Below are positions 19,801 to 33,658 of a stretch of 64,000 bases of DNA, piece by piece. Source of the DNA: Zygaena filipendulae. Its lineage: Eukaryota; Arthropoda; Insecta; Lepidoptera; Zygaenidae. The position numbers were made by a program, and so were the translations under genes. Location of the stretch: the NCBI GenBank assembly GCA_907165275.2, contig OU015670.1, positions 647,501 to 711,500 on the forward strand. Reading direction: 5' to 3'. The first letter of the stretch is position 1. Each line of letters begins with the position of its first letter. The notes under the pieces were generated by a model. The model was given only the letters and a program-made list of their open reading frames with translations, had not been told where the DNA came from and made no database searches.

Positions 19801-20109
19801 TTTAATCCTCTTAGTTAATGTTGGTATTTTAATAGTTTCGTTCTGAATTATTATTAGAATCCATCGAATTCTTATTAAATTAAATATTTTAGACGATAAT
19901 TTTTCATGGCGTTTGGTGTGTTATTTTTGTTTTACCTACCGTTGATGTAACGAGTAGATTTAACTTCATTTTATTTCTAGTTTCACAACTGTAATTAACG
20001 ATAATTATGTACGAGTAAACAACATTAAAATATTATTCTTTAATACATAATTGGATGTATACCTATATATTTCTTTCTTTACATTTTACCCAGATTCTCA
20101 GTTCCATTA

Positions 20110-20730
20110 CAATAGTACATTGTTATCCTAGGGGTGAAAGTAACTTATTCAGTCCCGAGACGGGGTTTGGCGCCCGAGCGTAGTGAGGGCGCCAATAGAT
20201 CGAGGGACTAAATAAGTCTTTCTCCCGAGGATAACACTGTGCTTTTCATTACGAATGCAAGGAAAGTCAAAATAAAAATAGGAATTAGCTAAAAAAAAAT
20301 GAGTGAAGATCGGATAGTCGCTTGACACTTTCCCACCTATTTCTTTTTCTTTGGCCAGCTAGCTATTCAGCCAGTATTTTTTATTTACATTGTGGCGACC
20401 TAAAAAAAAAATTATCTTTAATTATTAAGTATTAATTAAAGAAAATAAAAAAATATAAATAGGAATTAGCTTAAGAAAAAGTGAGTGAATTTTATTTTAA
20501 TTAATACCTACTTAAACTTTACGTTATTTCAATTTTACATCGCGCTGGCTGTATAGAAAGTTGAAACATGGTTCAATAGAAGTGTGAAAATAGACCTAGT
20601 TTTTTTTTAATAATTTGACAGTTGTCAGTTGAAAGCGATTCTCCGTAGGGCTGAAAAGGGTTACTTTCAACCCGCTTCTCAGGCAACTTCAGACCTACTT
20701 TCCGAGTATGAGTAATGAAAAATAAATTTC
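20110..20730. mobile_element. Possible unclassified element
   Basis: A GC-richer head (CAGTCCCGAGACGGGGTTTG, GAGGGCGCCAATAGATCGAG) and a tail (AGGGTTACTTTCAACCCGCT) are both near 'TTACTTTCA/GTAACTTATTC' motifs and ATTACGAATG/AATGAAAA ends. The limits and class are uncertain. Confidence 0.35.
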
Positions 20731-21111
20731 ATTTCGAAACCAATTGTCACATATTTGAATTGAACAACCACAAAATTCGTACTTAAAACTAAGCTACGGC
20801 ACAAAGATGTTTAAAAGAAAAAACCGTGCAATTTAAAACTATCTAGGTACAGATTCTTTACAGATTTCGATTTTATTCGTTAATTTATTTGATGCCTAAC
20901 GCATTTTCTACCAGTTTACAAAAATAAATAAAATTGACCTAGCTAAGTTGCCAGTGTGCGCGCGCCCTTACCGACGTAAATTCTCAATAACACGAAATGG
21001 AGGCGCGGGGTCGCGGGGCGCGGCACACATTGCTACAGGGACGTATTCACGCTCCAAGCTTATTACTGCTGCTGATAACTCGATTTACTTTCATCCACGT
21101 TGACTTCAGAA

Positions 21112-21536
21112 TCCTTACTATTATAAACGCGAAAGTGTGTTTGTTTGTTTGCTCGTAGGACTGCTGGTGCTGACTGAAAACCAGCGGTGAGGGTTCCCAT
21201 CCTGAGCATATGCTGAGTCAGCTGCCACTTGTCGCAGCAGAGACAGACACACCGCGACCAATAGTTATATTTAGGTCTTTAAGTTGTAGTAAAAAAAAAA
21301 TTGTAAATTATTCTTGCCAACTTTCTGTGAACCTATGTGTATGTGTGTTGGCCTTTTGTGCAATAAAAGATTTTTATTCTATTCTATGTTTGTTTGTTAC
21401 GCTTTCACGCTTCAACGGCTCAACCGATCGTCATGAAATTTTGCATACACGTTGTCTGGGGTACAGAGAACGAAAAGAGTACTTTACGAATCACGAATTC
21501 CCGCGGGAACGGGAGTGAAACTGAGTGCACCAGCTT
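21112..21536 (+). mobile_element. Helitron split by a retroposon
   Basis: TCCTTACTATTATAAACGCG start. A retroposon 3' end (GTGCAATAAAAGATTTTTAT) occupies about 21153-21388, then the Helitron resumes at TTTGTTACGCTTTCACGC and ends near 21536. Confidence 0.65.
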
Positions 21537-22620
21537 GTTTTAGAGTAAATAAAAGTAACACGTCACACAACACACATTTCTATTGAATGTTTGTTTGAAA
21601 GCGCATCATTAAAAAACTGATCACGACGGATTCAAATTAAACTTGTTATTTAGGTTTTTGACGCAATCGCATTAGTGCATTTAGATAAGATACCTAAAAA
21701 CTCGAATTATTAATGTATCAAAGAGGGAAAAAAAAACCACAAGTAAACGCTAGTTGTTAATAAAAATCGTTATAGAACTAACCTTCAATCCGTAGCATCC
21801 GTAAGCGTAACGGTCACGAATCAAGATTTGATGCACAATAAAAAATAGTAATTAGAAACCAAACGACTCGTAACGAAAGTTCGCGAGCAGTTATTTAATA
21901 CACTTTTAATGGACGCAGAAATTTAGCTTTTAGATACGAGAGACAGAAAGGTAGACGAAAGTGATATAACTGTTGTGAACCTAAGAATTATGGACTCATG
22001 GGGTACTTGGCATATTTGAAGTTAATCTTCCTTGAGATAACTTCTGAAGCAAAATCATTTCGCTTCTGTCACGTATACCGAGTTGAAAGTTCTTTTTCTT
22101 CACAGTAATTGATGTCTGAAAAAGTATTTTATTACCACGTCTTTACTATTTTAATGCAAAGAGTCGCTCGACTTTCGAGCAGCCACAAGATAAAAACATA
22201 TTTTTGTCCGTAGATACAGATTTTTATTACGCCATTATTTAAAAAAATACTAAAAAAAATAAATAAAAAAATATTAATATTCAATGTCAAAGTCCGTCCC
22301 TGGCGGGGAGCAGTGAAAGATGAGAGTTGGGTCGAGTACGACGACGGATACGACTCGATACTTTTTTTTATTAAAGTTACGTAATCCGGCAATTAAAAGT
22401 TTAAATGGTGAATCGAGCGTTAGATAACATAATAATAGAAACAAGGTACTGGCTTCAAGCTCATCACCTCGTACCTGATGGGGTATATTGCGCTATTTTT
22501 CAAAAGTTTTAATTATAATAAAAATAAATAATAGTAAAAAAAAATATTATTTAAGTAGATTCAATACTAGTCGACCAGTGCGAATTTCTGAGCTATAATA
22601 ATATTAATATTATTATAGTA
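21537..22620. other. Intron 2, nothing recognised
   Basis: AT-rich sequence without inverted ends, tandem repeats or coding signature that I can support. Confidence 0.5.
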
Positions 22621-23380
22621 TTGCATGCTGTTTTCCGGGGTTTCTCGGAGTCCCCGTGGGAATTCCGGGATATAAAGTAACCTATATCAGGAACACTGGA
22701 GCTTATAAGTGAAAGAATTTTCAAAAACGGTCGGTATAGTGATTAGTGATATTTTTATGATGTAACAAAGAGATCCCGAGAGAATTCTGAAAACCCGAGT
22801 GAAACCGCACGGAACCACTAGATACTACATAATGATATAACATATTGGATGGTAAAATAAAAATAATTACATTACCTATAATAAATGTAAAAAACAGGTT
22901 TTCAATTAAATCGGACATTCATTAACATTTGCCTAAAGTTTAAAATTAAACGTAGTTACTATCACTACGACTACCAGTGGCTTCACTCGCCCAAATTATG
23001 GAACTGGTTCGGGAACTCTAAAAAGCGTCCTATGAGTGGACGCAGATAAGCAATAACATGTTAACCCACAAAATTAAGTTATTGATTCAGAACGATTTAT
23101 TGAGAGTTAGGGAACGTTTTTTAATTATATGTTTACCTTATTACATTGCTTAAATATGTAACTAAATATTGAACATAAAAGATGTTGACAGAAAATGGCG
23201 CCATCATTTTAAAACACGATTTACTCAAAAATTTTCCAGTGTGGGTTAACAAACTATTGCTTATCAATATCCAAGTATCACTCAGGGATAATATTTCTTC
23301 CTATCAGTGGAAGAATTTTTATAATCTAGTTCAATAGTTGCAGAAATTATCCCCCACATACAAATATCTTTAGGTATAAG
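22620..23380. mobile_element. Decayed Helitrons hosting MITE B
   Basis: 22628-22820 and 22970-23380 retain GGAATTCCGGGATATAAAGT, AAGTGAAAGAATTTTCAAAA and similar. A 237-bp family B MITE is inserted at 23037-23273. Confidence 0.5.
23037..23273 (+). mobile_element. MITE family B (237 bp)
   Basis: TGGACGCAGATAAGCAATAA and ATTGCTTATCAATATCCA ends; very close to the copy at 7670. Confidence 0.85.
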
Positions 23381-24469
23381 TATAGAATTATTCACTTATC
23401 TTTTCAATTAAAAAGAGATAAAAATTAAACAAATGCCAAAAATAAAATACCGTTTATTATTATGCATTAAAAATATAAATATTAAAAAATAAACAAAAGT
23501 ATTAAAATGGCGCGGCCGCACTATAGAGCGTTCACGAAGTTTTCACGAGAACATGAATACAGAAGGGTGTAAGTGCAAAATAGCACATTTTCATATACGT
23601 ACAAGAAACGACTTTAAAACATCGGTGGCATAAAGTCTAAATTCTATCTGTATTTACACAACTTATTAATGCTACGTAGCTTATATACAATTTGGAGATT
23701 AGAAAACGTTGTTTTTTTTTTGTATTCCCGTCCTGTCTTTATTTACTCGGTTAAAGTTGTGCCCGCGGCGTTGCCTGCTTTACTATGATCCTGCGGGATT
23801 CTATGCAATGTTCATTCAGTTGGACGATTGAACGGTTTTTACAACCAAGAAGTTTTCTCTTAAATCTCTTTTTTTACTTGCTAAGATACAACAAAGAACA
23901 TTAAAAATGACAAACAACATAAAAAATTAAATAAACACTATGAATACACGAAGTAGGTACATACACATAACTTTTTGATTAAATTGAGAGACATAAATGA
24001 TAATAAAAGACAAACTAGTTGAACCCCACGGTCTCACCTACGTTATTTTGGGAATTCCGGCATAAGAAGCACCATATACCACTCAGAAAATAAAAAAAAC
24101 CGATTAAGCAGTTCTTGAGTTTATCAATTACGAAAAAACATACAAAGAAACAAAACTTTTCTCTCCATAGGGATTGAGACGAATGGCGATATCTTTCAAA
24201 ATTTCAAGATTTAGATTTTTGTAATCAAATCTTGAAAAAAATCTGTAGCGACACTAAACTGATAGACAGACAGACTAACAAAAGAAAACGAAATAAATTA
24301 AGCGCATGACCTTTATAGTTTTTACATGTGGGTAAACAAAATGTTATTGAATCTCAAGCTTATATACTTAAATAATAGTATGTAAGTATATCTAATCTTA
24401 ATATGGTGTCAAAGCAGAGGTCTCGTAAGTCACCACTTTTGACTCGATAACAAATAATTAAGTATATAC

Positions 24470-24670
24470 TTAGACCAGCCCGGTAACACTTCCTCCATAC
24501 AAATGAACTGATTCAAGTACTCTCCCACAAGAAAAGACGGTCGGTTCTTACACATGTAGGTACACGTGTTGTACGCGTGTGAGTATCAGCTGTAAGATTG
24601 ACAGCAAGCTGACAGTAACTGTCAGCTGTCAGTGAAAATTTTTCATAACTACATAGATTACATGTGACAA
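24470..24670 (+). repeat. Dispersed repeat family Y, copy 1
   Basis: Shares CAAATGAACTGATTCAAGTA and CTGACAGTAACTGTCAGCTG with 59085-59255 in the same orientation. Both contain the nested palindrome TGACAGTAACTGTCA. No coding. Confidence 0.65.
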
Positions 24671-25138
24671 TTGTTCACTGAAACCACCACCAGACATGAA
24701 ATTGGTGAATTCAAGCGGAGAGTGTCGCTTTACTTAGTAGGTAATATTTCTGTACTCTCTGGTAAGACATATGAAGATTTGCGTTCGTCCGCAATCGCTT
24801 TACGTTGAATTGGTTGGTGTTCGATGTAGATTGTGAAGCTGTTAACAAGCCCACACAGATCTATGTAAGTATATGAATATCGTACACACGCATCGAATTG
24901 ATAACCTCCTTCTCTCGAAGTCGGTTAAAAAGAATGGATCGTAGGTATGTAAACTTTCTGAAACGGCAGTAACATGAAAAATGGTGATCATCACTACATT
25001 GTAGTTTAATATTTTAAATGAGTACATAACAACTTCTAAAATTTGTAAGTCGAAAAAAAAAATGCTACAAATTCTCACTTGCTGCATTATACATGACCAC
25101 CGTCGCAAATCGAACGGATTATTTGTCAGCGGAACACC

Positions 25139-25305
25139 AGGGGCCCGACCGCCATTTTTAAACAGTCATAATGTAACCTTAAAACGATATTTCGCCAGTT
25201 GTAATTCCGTTCTTAGAACTTGAACGTAAAGTTGAAATTACAACGAATGAAATTCCGCTGTGAGGTTATAATAAGACTGTCCACGGGATGGTGGTAGGGC
25301 CCTAG
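25139..25305 (+). mobile_element. Foldback MITE, family G
   Basis: GGGGCCCGACCGCCAT at the left mirrors ATGGTGGTAGGGCCC at the right, with further pairing (GTCATAATGTAACC / GGTTATAATAAGAC, CAGTTGTAATTCCG / AAATTACAACGAAT). Only one copy in the window. Confidence 0.65.
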
Positions 25306-25433
25306 AGCTGTTAGATAACATATTTTACTATCGATTTACTTATCTTCATGCAATATAAATGGCAACAACATTGTTACTTGGCCGTGTGATGGCTTAGATA
25401 TATCACGGTTCCCATTTGCGACAAATATTATAA

Positions 25434-25712
25434 TGGGCTAGATGACAAAATTTTAGTTTTTAGTCCGTTTTGTAGATAAGTATTTTTCCTTTTTTCACGT
25501 AGGTAATCAAAAAATTACGGCGATACATTGAGTTGTGATTCCGTGTGACGTCACGCCTGGGCACACTTTATACGTAGTTATGACGTCATGAGCCCCCAAT
25601 CCTAAACGTTAATGGGTTTTATCTAAGGATTTTCAACTATAATTTGGTAAAGCAAAAAAAACGTGTGTAATTTTACGATTTAACTGACGGAACAAATATA
25701 CTTTTGATTTTT
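25434..25712 (+). mobile_element. MITE family A
   Basis: ATGGGCTAGATGAC start, TTAGTCCGTTTTGTAGATAA, two TGACGTCA sites (about 25547, 25581), TTAACTGACGGAAC end. Confidence 0.75.
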
Positions 25713-28700
25713 AACCGACTTCCAAAAGGAGGAGGTTCTATGTTCAATTGTATGTATGTTTTTTTTTTTTATACATTATGATTCACTAGCTTGACACGTG
25801 TGAATATTTGGCACTATACAATGTCAACAATTTAACTTTTATTACACTGATTGTGGCGTGTAGTGTAGTGCCTCCCAAGTCCTATATGTTGGTTTTATTC
25901 ATTTTGATTAGAAATCAACAGACGGCATTTGTAATAAAAATGAGCTTTTCATATTTTTTTTATAAAAGTAAGATTTTCTTTTAAACTTTTGGCTATTTTT
26001 TAGTCAACTGCGAGGAAAATAAGCTTTGAAATGATGTTTAAATAATTTGAATTGATATCAATAATAAGGCGTTGCCACAAAAAAAAAAACACCTCAGAAA
26101 AATAATATAGGTAATGATATGACTTGGCTGTGATGGTCTCGAGTCCCAATGGGCTAGTTGACTGAATTTTTTTTTGTCCGGTTTGTGGATTCATAAATAA
26201 ATTTGAACACGTTTTTTTTTCTTACGCCATTAAAAAATAAATGTAATATCTGTAAATAATAAATAATGTAATTTTCTAAAAATTTTTTACTATTAGGAAG
26301 CTCCACTATTCGAGAGTGACATTTTATAGTTCCCACAATTCATACCGACAAAATCACGGGGACAAAGTTAGTATTGGTACCTTTATAGCTATTTAGAACG
26401 AATTGAGAACCTCCTCCATTATTTGCAAATCGGTAAAATATTTCCACAATTACGGAAACTACGTCCATAAAAAAAAAAAAAAAACATTTGCAACAAACGA
26501 ATAGAAAACTAAATTAATACAGACATTTTGTTTTTTAACTTCGTACGGATGCGATGGCGTTTAGTTATCGCTACGATTTGAATTTTGTTATTAAAATACG
26601 CGCGCCGAGTAATTGCAGTCCCTATTTAGAGGGGCATAAAGTCGAATTTGCCTCGTGTCTCTGTTGCTATAAGACAAATTATCGATTGGCTACTATTAAT
26701 AGAAGAGTATTGTTATATGTACTCGTAATGGTCGGTGTACGAGCATCAAAAAAAGTTTTAGTACTCGGATTTCTACACAAATATAGGTAAAGTTTGTATG
26801 TTCATTAATTCGAAATAAAGGTTAATCTTTGGAGCTACCTACTGAATTGATTCAAAAAATTCTTTCACCGAAATTCATACAGTATGTTCGAGTGAAATTG
26901 TTTACATTCATCCCGGAACCTAGAGAGAGAATACCGAAATTCAAGCGGGTAGATATAAACAAAAGATCAAAATTAAACATCGACATATTGTTTGGCTTTG
27001 TCGACGAGAATCGATAAAATGGCTCGATAAAATTTTATCGCGTTGCGCATCTTAGCCCCCCTGATCCTTGCGAATATATCGCATTCGCACTGTACCATTA
27101 TCAAACACTGAATCTTGAATAGATGACGTCTCCTACATGTTAGATGAATATATATTTTTGGTTGGGAATGAATTCATTTCCATTAATTTCTATTTATGAT
27201 TTCTATTTATAATGTATATTTATTTCGTCAATAGCGGAAAACATAAGCTTTATAATGATGTTTGAATCATTAATTTTGGTAAAAAACTAAAAGAGATACG
27301 GCCTTGCCACAAAAAAGGAAACATCTTTGAGAAATAATAGTTTTAAAGTATTTCTATACAATTTTTCACCACGCTAGTTTAAAAAAGGAATAAAAAATAA
27401 TATAAGTAGAGTGCCAGTATCAAGTCGGTCGCTTCGCGGTACACGGCACGGAATCCGACATCGCGCGCCGCTTACGAAATGCTACCCGATCGCTCCACGG
27501 CCATCGGGAAGTAAGCGAACATTTGAATGTTTTTTTTTTATTTATCGCCAGTCGTTCGGCGGCTTCGCCCGCGTGCTCTTTTTCGACATTCTCTATGGTT
27601 AGTCAACTTAATTTCATCTGAATCCATCGTCAGCAATTTAAGTTTTACACGCCAAAATCACAGTTTCAAATTTATTATAAGAATAAAATAATAGGAAATT
27701 GGACAGTAGGACTGTATTTTACCAACTTTAGTTTTACGTGACCACGTGAAAACTATTTAGTTTTGATTAGCTGACCAAGTGACGATTCGTTACTTAGCAA
27801 TGCGTAAACGATTGTAGAATGTAAATTTGGCGAGGGGGGCTGTTAGAAAAAAAACAAATATAGCGGCCTTTTCTAGTTACTTTAATAAACGTATTAGATT
27901 ATAATAATAACGTCAACACAAGGTTTAAAATAAAAACGCAGCAGTGGCAATTTGCCGGTTGCCGCGTTATGCGCGAGCAGGGCGCTAAGTAAAGCAAGCA
28001 AACGAAGCGAACGCTGGCCGAGGGCTGTGCCGCGTGCTCTGTGCGAATTTAGATATTTCTAACAATATTATAACTGCAAAATTGATGTGAGTTTGTTTGT
28101 AAAATCGCAACTCGAGTTTATCTATTACAACCTTACAAAAAAAGCAAATCTTTTAATATTTTTTTTTAATAATAAAAATAAGTATAATATAAAAATTAAT
28201 AGAATTTTTTTCTCTTTATATTAATAATATAGAATATTATGTGATTTTGGAGGTTTCACCGTTGATTTAGTTGTTCCCGCGGGAATTGAGTTATACCCTG
28301 TATTCTTTTCTGTACCCCTGACAACGTGGGTCATAATAATCGGTTGAGTAACAAAGGCGAGAAAAAGTAACAGACGGACAGACAGACAAGAATAACTTTC
28401 GCATTCATAGTCTTAGTGTTTATTAGACATATTATGTAGAATTTCTGGTAAGTTGAAACTACAAATTCGTTGTACATTGTCGTTCATTTAAATAGTTATC
28501 ATTTTTCATAACGCCCCAATAACAGGACATTAGGACAATTTTACTATTATAATGTATCATTATGACAAACTGTATAATTATGTCTTATGCAAATAAATAA
28601 TTTATTATTAGATACTATTAAAGAACTATGACCTCAAATAACAAAAACAGCTGAATCACGTCACGTTAAAATAATTATTGCAGTCAACAAAACCATAACA

Positions 28701-29640
28701 CAGTAGGTAATAATAATAATAATGACAGCGCGACGGGCGACAACCCTGTGCACCGTCAGCAAGTATGCGCAAGCCGATATTTTTTCACTCTCAGAACAGA
28801 AACTCCAAGAGTCGCATTGCTATTGCAAAACTATATTGATAGATAAGTACTTATATGGCTTTTGTATTTTTTAGAATGACACTTTTGTCATAAATTAAAC
28901 AAGTCTATTTTGTAATTCGCGGCTAACCTTATGAAATTTCTTCATTTATCTTCTCGAAACTTCAAATAAACCATGTGTTTTTCCCACCTATTTTTATGAT
29001 GTTTTATTAGACTTAAAGGAATTTATAGCAGGTACCTTATTGCTGTCTCACCTGCGCTTATTCCCGCGGGAACTCGGCGAAATCCGTTCCAAGCTGACGA
29101 TTACCTACAAACTATCTACGTGCCTTTCACCTTCATGGGTCATGAAGTTTTCAAGATTAGTACTGTTTAGTCATTCGCTTCGCTTTATGTATACGGAAGT
29201 TTTCACTTTTAATTTTTTTACTATTTAACCCGAGTGGGGTTCCAAACGAGAAACTACAATTTCCTTCAAGTTACCAGTAATGATCTTGTCTTGGATGGAT
29301 GCTTTGAATCTAGACACAGTGAGTTCCTGAGGAATTCCAAAATGGACGCGCGCGGAACGGCTGGTAAGTATTTCAATTAATTAAAACTTTCCAAGTCGCG
29401 AGTCATCTCTACGAGATTGTTGTTCATACAATATAACAGCTTGCGTCTCCCTCGCACGCCTCAGCCATCCCGCTCTCGCGCCAGGAGGGTTCTTCTGGAC
29501 GCTGCGTCGTAGGTAGCCGTCATTAATTGTCAATTTCAATTTTATTAAATAATTTCATCAATAATTAACTATTTTTATTACTATGATGAATACTTATCAC
29601 TACATATTTGTTTATTTGTTTATTTGCAAGAATATGGTAG
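25713..29640. other. Intron 2, mostly unassigned
   Basis: Contains lepidopteran 'AACCGACTTCCAAAAGGAGG'-type repeat ends at about 25712 and 26400, weak Helitron pieces (26829-26960, 28240-28420, 29040-29100), a possible family F MITE remnant near 27720-27850 and poly-A runs. Open frames here (64-78 codons) have no support. Confidence 0.45.
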
Positions 29641-29651
29641 GTACATAGTTG

Positions 29652-32600
29652 CAGGGGCGGATCCAGGGGGGGGGCACTGGGGGCAATTGCCCCCCCTGAA
29701 GACCTAAATAGGTACCTACTTTAATTAGACCTTAGAAAAATCTTCGCAAGGTTGTGGCTTTTCACCAAAGTTTCATCGTAATTTGAATAGAAATATACGA
29801 ATGAACCTGAATAAACGAACAAATATTCATTTTTAAAACTCTATAAATTATTAGTTCGTAACGAACCCCTATGGAAGTTTGTATCTATTATTGTAAAACA
29901 AACACAAAATCTGTCAATTCTTTCTCGTTAAAACAAATTTTCTGTTTTGAAACTACGTACCGTATGGTATATTTCTCATTTAAAAGGAGAAGTTTCTGTG
30001 TTTGGCTGTATATATGTTTTTACAATTATCCTTATATATGTAGTTTCTCTATCCCTTTTCTTTAACTTCATCCAACATCCTTGAGACTTGGAAGTAAGCT
30101 ATTGTGATTTCACTTCCCAAAACTAGTTGGTACCTAACTCTTCTACTTTTTCCACGTTCAAAGCAAATCTATCCATATTATTTATTTATATTATGTTATA
30201 TGTAACTGACGAACTAAATGGAATTAATAGAATTTCGATTTTTATTCCCCGTCATATTGTACCTCTGTGCTCAAAAAATAGTCGGCGACTTTTATCACGT
30301 GCGGTGCGCGATGAATTCGGATTTGGAAAAAATTTTGGGCAAATTTCCAAAATTTATGAAATTTTTCTTCTGTTGACTGTAAATTTTAAAATCTTCTATG
30401 GTCAAAAACATCTTTTTGTTTCAATAGTACCTATTTTTCCGTATCTCGTCATATGGACGAAAATTATTCACTTCTCTGAGTTTTCTGCGTTATTTCCCAA
30501 ATTTTCTCCTCATTTTACTAATCCAAGGAGTAACCTTCTCCTTTTTGTTTACGCCGATGTGTGCTGTATGAATCTGACAGAAGAGTAATTGAAATTGAAA
30601 ATTGAAATTGAAAAAACTTTATTTGACACAACACAAAGATTTACAGCATACGTATACAACAACTAGACATAGTAACGCGATAAGTTGGAGCGGCTGCAAA
30701 ATGTGTGTGCTTTACATATTCGCCAGGCGCACTACACATATTCTTTGTACCATCTTTAAAGTGCTGAGGGATCCCAAATCACCGACTTACTTCAAAGAAA
30801 GTTTCAGATTGCTTTATGTCGGTCGTAAAGCTACGTCAGGTAGTTAGGTAGTTCTTTGTTCTTCTGATCACGAAACACTGATGGTATTTTTCTCAGTTTA
30901 GTAAAAAAATCGCTATTAACCATAACACTTCCCATTATTTTCCTATCACTTTATAGATACAAACCTACAAAATTTTAATTTAAAGTTGTTAATTCAGGTC
31001 AGATTCGCTGGAACGTAAATTTTTCATTTTTTACTTTTATCTGTTGTAGCTTCCATGTAGATTATTTTATGCATGAAAGTACAAGTTGAAAATAATGAAA
31101 TACTAAAAAAACTTTGATTTTACAGAGAATCGTACTCAAAAACCGCTATACCTACCTAAGCTCTATCGTTTTCGACACCACATTTTTTTTAAATATGAAA
31201 AACATAAAACTAAAAAGCTAAAAATAACAAAATACCGACTTAATCCATCAGACAAAAATACATGTAATACTATTGTTGGTTTGTGCTACCACTTTTTGAT
31301 TTAAATTCGGTGCCAAGCCCGCTTACGTCTACCCACTTGGGTTGTTCAGCTCACAACGAACTCGTGGCGGGACTGGACTTAGCCCATGTACCTACGCCAT
31401 ATTTGGCTTGTCACCGACTTCAAATAATAATAGTAGTCAAGTGGTAGAATAAACCAATAATAACTACTGGTACTGGTATAATAACTACTGGTAATAACTA
31501 CCAAAAATAAACTTACGTGTATTTTTGTCTGTTGGATAAAATCGATATTTTGTTATTTTTAGCTTTTTAGTTTTGTGTTGTTGGAAGTCGGTTTTAATTT
31601 TTTTGTTAAAATGTTGTTTATTTCTTGCTTTCAAGTGAGTCCGTTTGTAAATTCATCTAAGTTACAATAGCCTAATGTCAATTGCTCATCGCCTTTTACA
31701 AAATACTGCTTTTACCGACGGGACGACAGGGACGTTGATTGTTGAGGAGTTCTCCTGGTACGTCATCATCAGTTCCACTTTACCATATACATTGTGACGA
31801 GCATAAATTATTTAGGAACCATATTAAAGTTAATGAATCGGAACTCGTGAAATACCTTTTATTGAGTAGTTCCGATGACCATCTGTGGTCTTCATCATCA
31901 GTTTCACTTCTTCAAATTTTGCTTTCCAAAAGCAAATAAACGATTTACTATAAAAAATACAAAAATCGCTATAGGTGTGTCTGTAATTTTTGAAGAGTTC
32001 TCTTGATTTCTCCATGATTCCATCATCAGGTTCTCGATTTGGTGACAATGGGACCAACTTGGGAGTATACCCTTTCAAACAACAAAATCAATTTTCTAAA
32101 TCGGTCCAATCGAAACCCGTGAAATAAGTATTATTGTTGAGTAGTTCCGATGAACACTTGTGGTCTTCATGATCAGTTCCACTTCTTCAAATTTTGCTTT
32201 CCGAAAGCAAATGAACGATTTACTATAAAATATACCCAATAAATCGCTATAGGTGTGCCTATTATTTTTGAAGAGTTCCCACGATTTCCCCAAGATCTTT
32301 TGAGGATAATAAAGATTCTTAAACCATAAGATCCCATCATCAGATCCCACTTGGTGGCAATAGGACCTAATTGGAGTATACGCTTTCAAACAAAAAATGA
32401 ATTTTCGAAATCGTTCCAAACTTCGAGTAATATAAAAAAAAAACAGCCGAATGCGTAACCTCCTCCTTTTTGGAAGTCGGTTAAAAAATCGCGAAACATA
32501 CACACAGATAATATAATACATACATAAGCTCAATTCAGATGCTCTCAATATGAAGCACTTAAATTTTATTAATGGACTTTTTTGTCTATCCTGTTAATTC

Positions 32601-32661
32601 AAAAAATTTCATGGTTCAACCAAATTGCCCCCCCCTCAACCAAATCCTGGATCCGCCCCTG
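29652..32661. mobile_element. hAT-type DNA transposon, 3010 bp, non-coding
   Basis: Perfect 16-bp inverted ends CAGGGGCGGATCCAGG, flanked by an 8-bp direct repeat CATAGTTG at 29644-29651 and 32662-32669. An 8-bp target duplication and CAGGGGCGG ends are the hAT signature. No transposase is recognisable; the longest frame (153 codons at 30127) has no family match I know. The interior holds a tandem repeat of about 275 bp, so it is probably a deletion or filler derivative moved by another copy's transposase. Confidence 0.9.
31740..32480 (+). repeat. About 275-bp tandem repeat inside the hAT element
   Basis: GAGTAGTTCCGATGA recurs at 31864 and 32139, followed by TCTTCATCATCAGTTTCACT / TCTTCATGATCAGTTCCACT and CGATTTACTATAAAA. 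A third partial unit starts near 31740. Ends in the common lepidopteran CTCCTCCTTTTTGGAAGTCG. Confidence 0.75.
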
Positions 32662-33194
32662 CATAGTTGGTGTTACTCTAAGATTGATTCAGCATATTCT
32701 GCCGTTGCCGGCGTACAAATGTCAACAATGTACAATAATATAATATACATATAATATAAAACAAAGTCCTCCGCACCGTCTGTCTGTCTGTGTGTGCGCG
32801 ATAAACTCAAAAACTACTCAACGGATTTTCATACTGTTTTGACCAATAGATAAGAGTGATTAACTCATAAACTTAAAACTTCTCTTTTGTATAAGAATAG
32901 CTTTTGCCCGCGAAAAGATTAAGACGAATAAATCTAGATCATATTTATGACTCGCGGAGCAAAACGCGATCGCGACCGCGGGCGAAAGTTAGCTAAAATA
33001 ATAATAATGGGCATGATGACTAAATTTTTATTTTTAGTCCGTCTTGTAGATTAATAAAAGATATTGGACACGTATTTTTTATTTTTTTTTATGTATTCCA
33101 AAAATAACGGCGATACATTGAGTTGAGATTCCGTGTAACGTCACAACTAAGTACACTTTATATACATAATTACGACGTCGCGACCTCCCACCCC

Positions 33195-33370
33195 TTATTT
33201 TTTTTTTTTGCATTTTGTTTTTTTTATGTCAAAGGCGGCAAACTGGCAGGTGAAGTATCTACCACCGTCCATGGACATTTGCAACACCATAGTGCATGCA
33301 GGTGCGTTGCGACCTGGAATGGGAAGCGATCTATCTAAGTATAAGTATATGTAAGTAGTATAAGTATGTG
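33195..33370 (+). mobile_element. SINE-like fragment
   Basis: GGCAAACTGGCAGGTGAAGT, ACCACCGTCCATGGACATTT and GCAACACCATAGTGCATGCA resemble a widespread lepidopteran retroposon; only part is present. Confidence 0.5.
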
Positions 33371-33421
33371 GGATTTAAGTATTATTTCAATAATTCGAAA
33401 AAGCAAAAAGTGCGGGTCTTA

Positions 33422-33658
33422 CCGCCGCACTCAGAGTCGATTTTAATGATTACTTAGTTAAGTATAGATTTTTAAAACAAAACTGCCGCAATCAGACAAG
33501 TTTTTAAAATTAATGTTAAGTGGCATTTAACTAATTAAGTTGTATCTCATTAAATGCCAATTAACATTAATTTACTGAACGTCTCTGATTGCGGCAATTT
33601 TGTTTTAAAAATCTATACTTAACTAAGTAATCATTAAAGTCGACTCTGAGTGCGGCGG
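33422..33658 (+). mobile_element. Foldback MITE family P, complete (237 bp)
   Basis: CCGCCGCACTCAGAGTCG to its complement, flanked by TTA on both sides, a 3-bp target as in PIF/Harbinger elements. Arms of about 110 bp. Confidence 0.9.

Noticed and set aside
26554..26790. 78-codon frame with a hydrophobic stretch
   Set aside because: No start context, homology or splice support; within range of chance for AT-rich intron.
30127..30588. 153-codon frame inside the hAT element
   Set aside because: No transposase motif (no hAT dimerisation or zinc-finger signature), AT-rich composition, no neighbours in frame.
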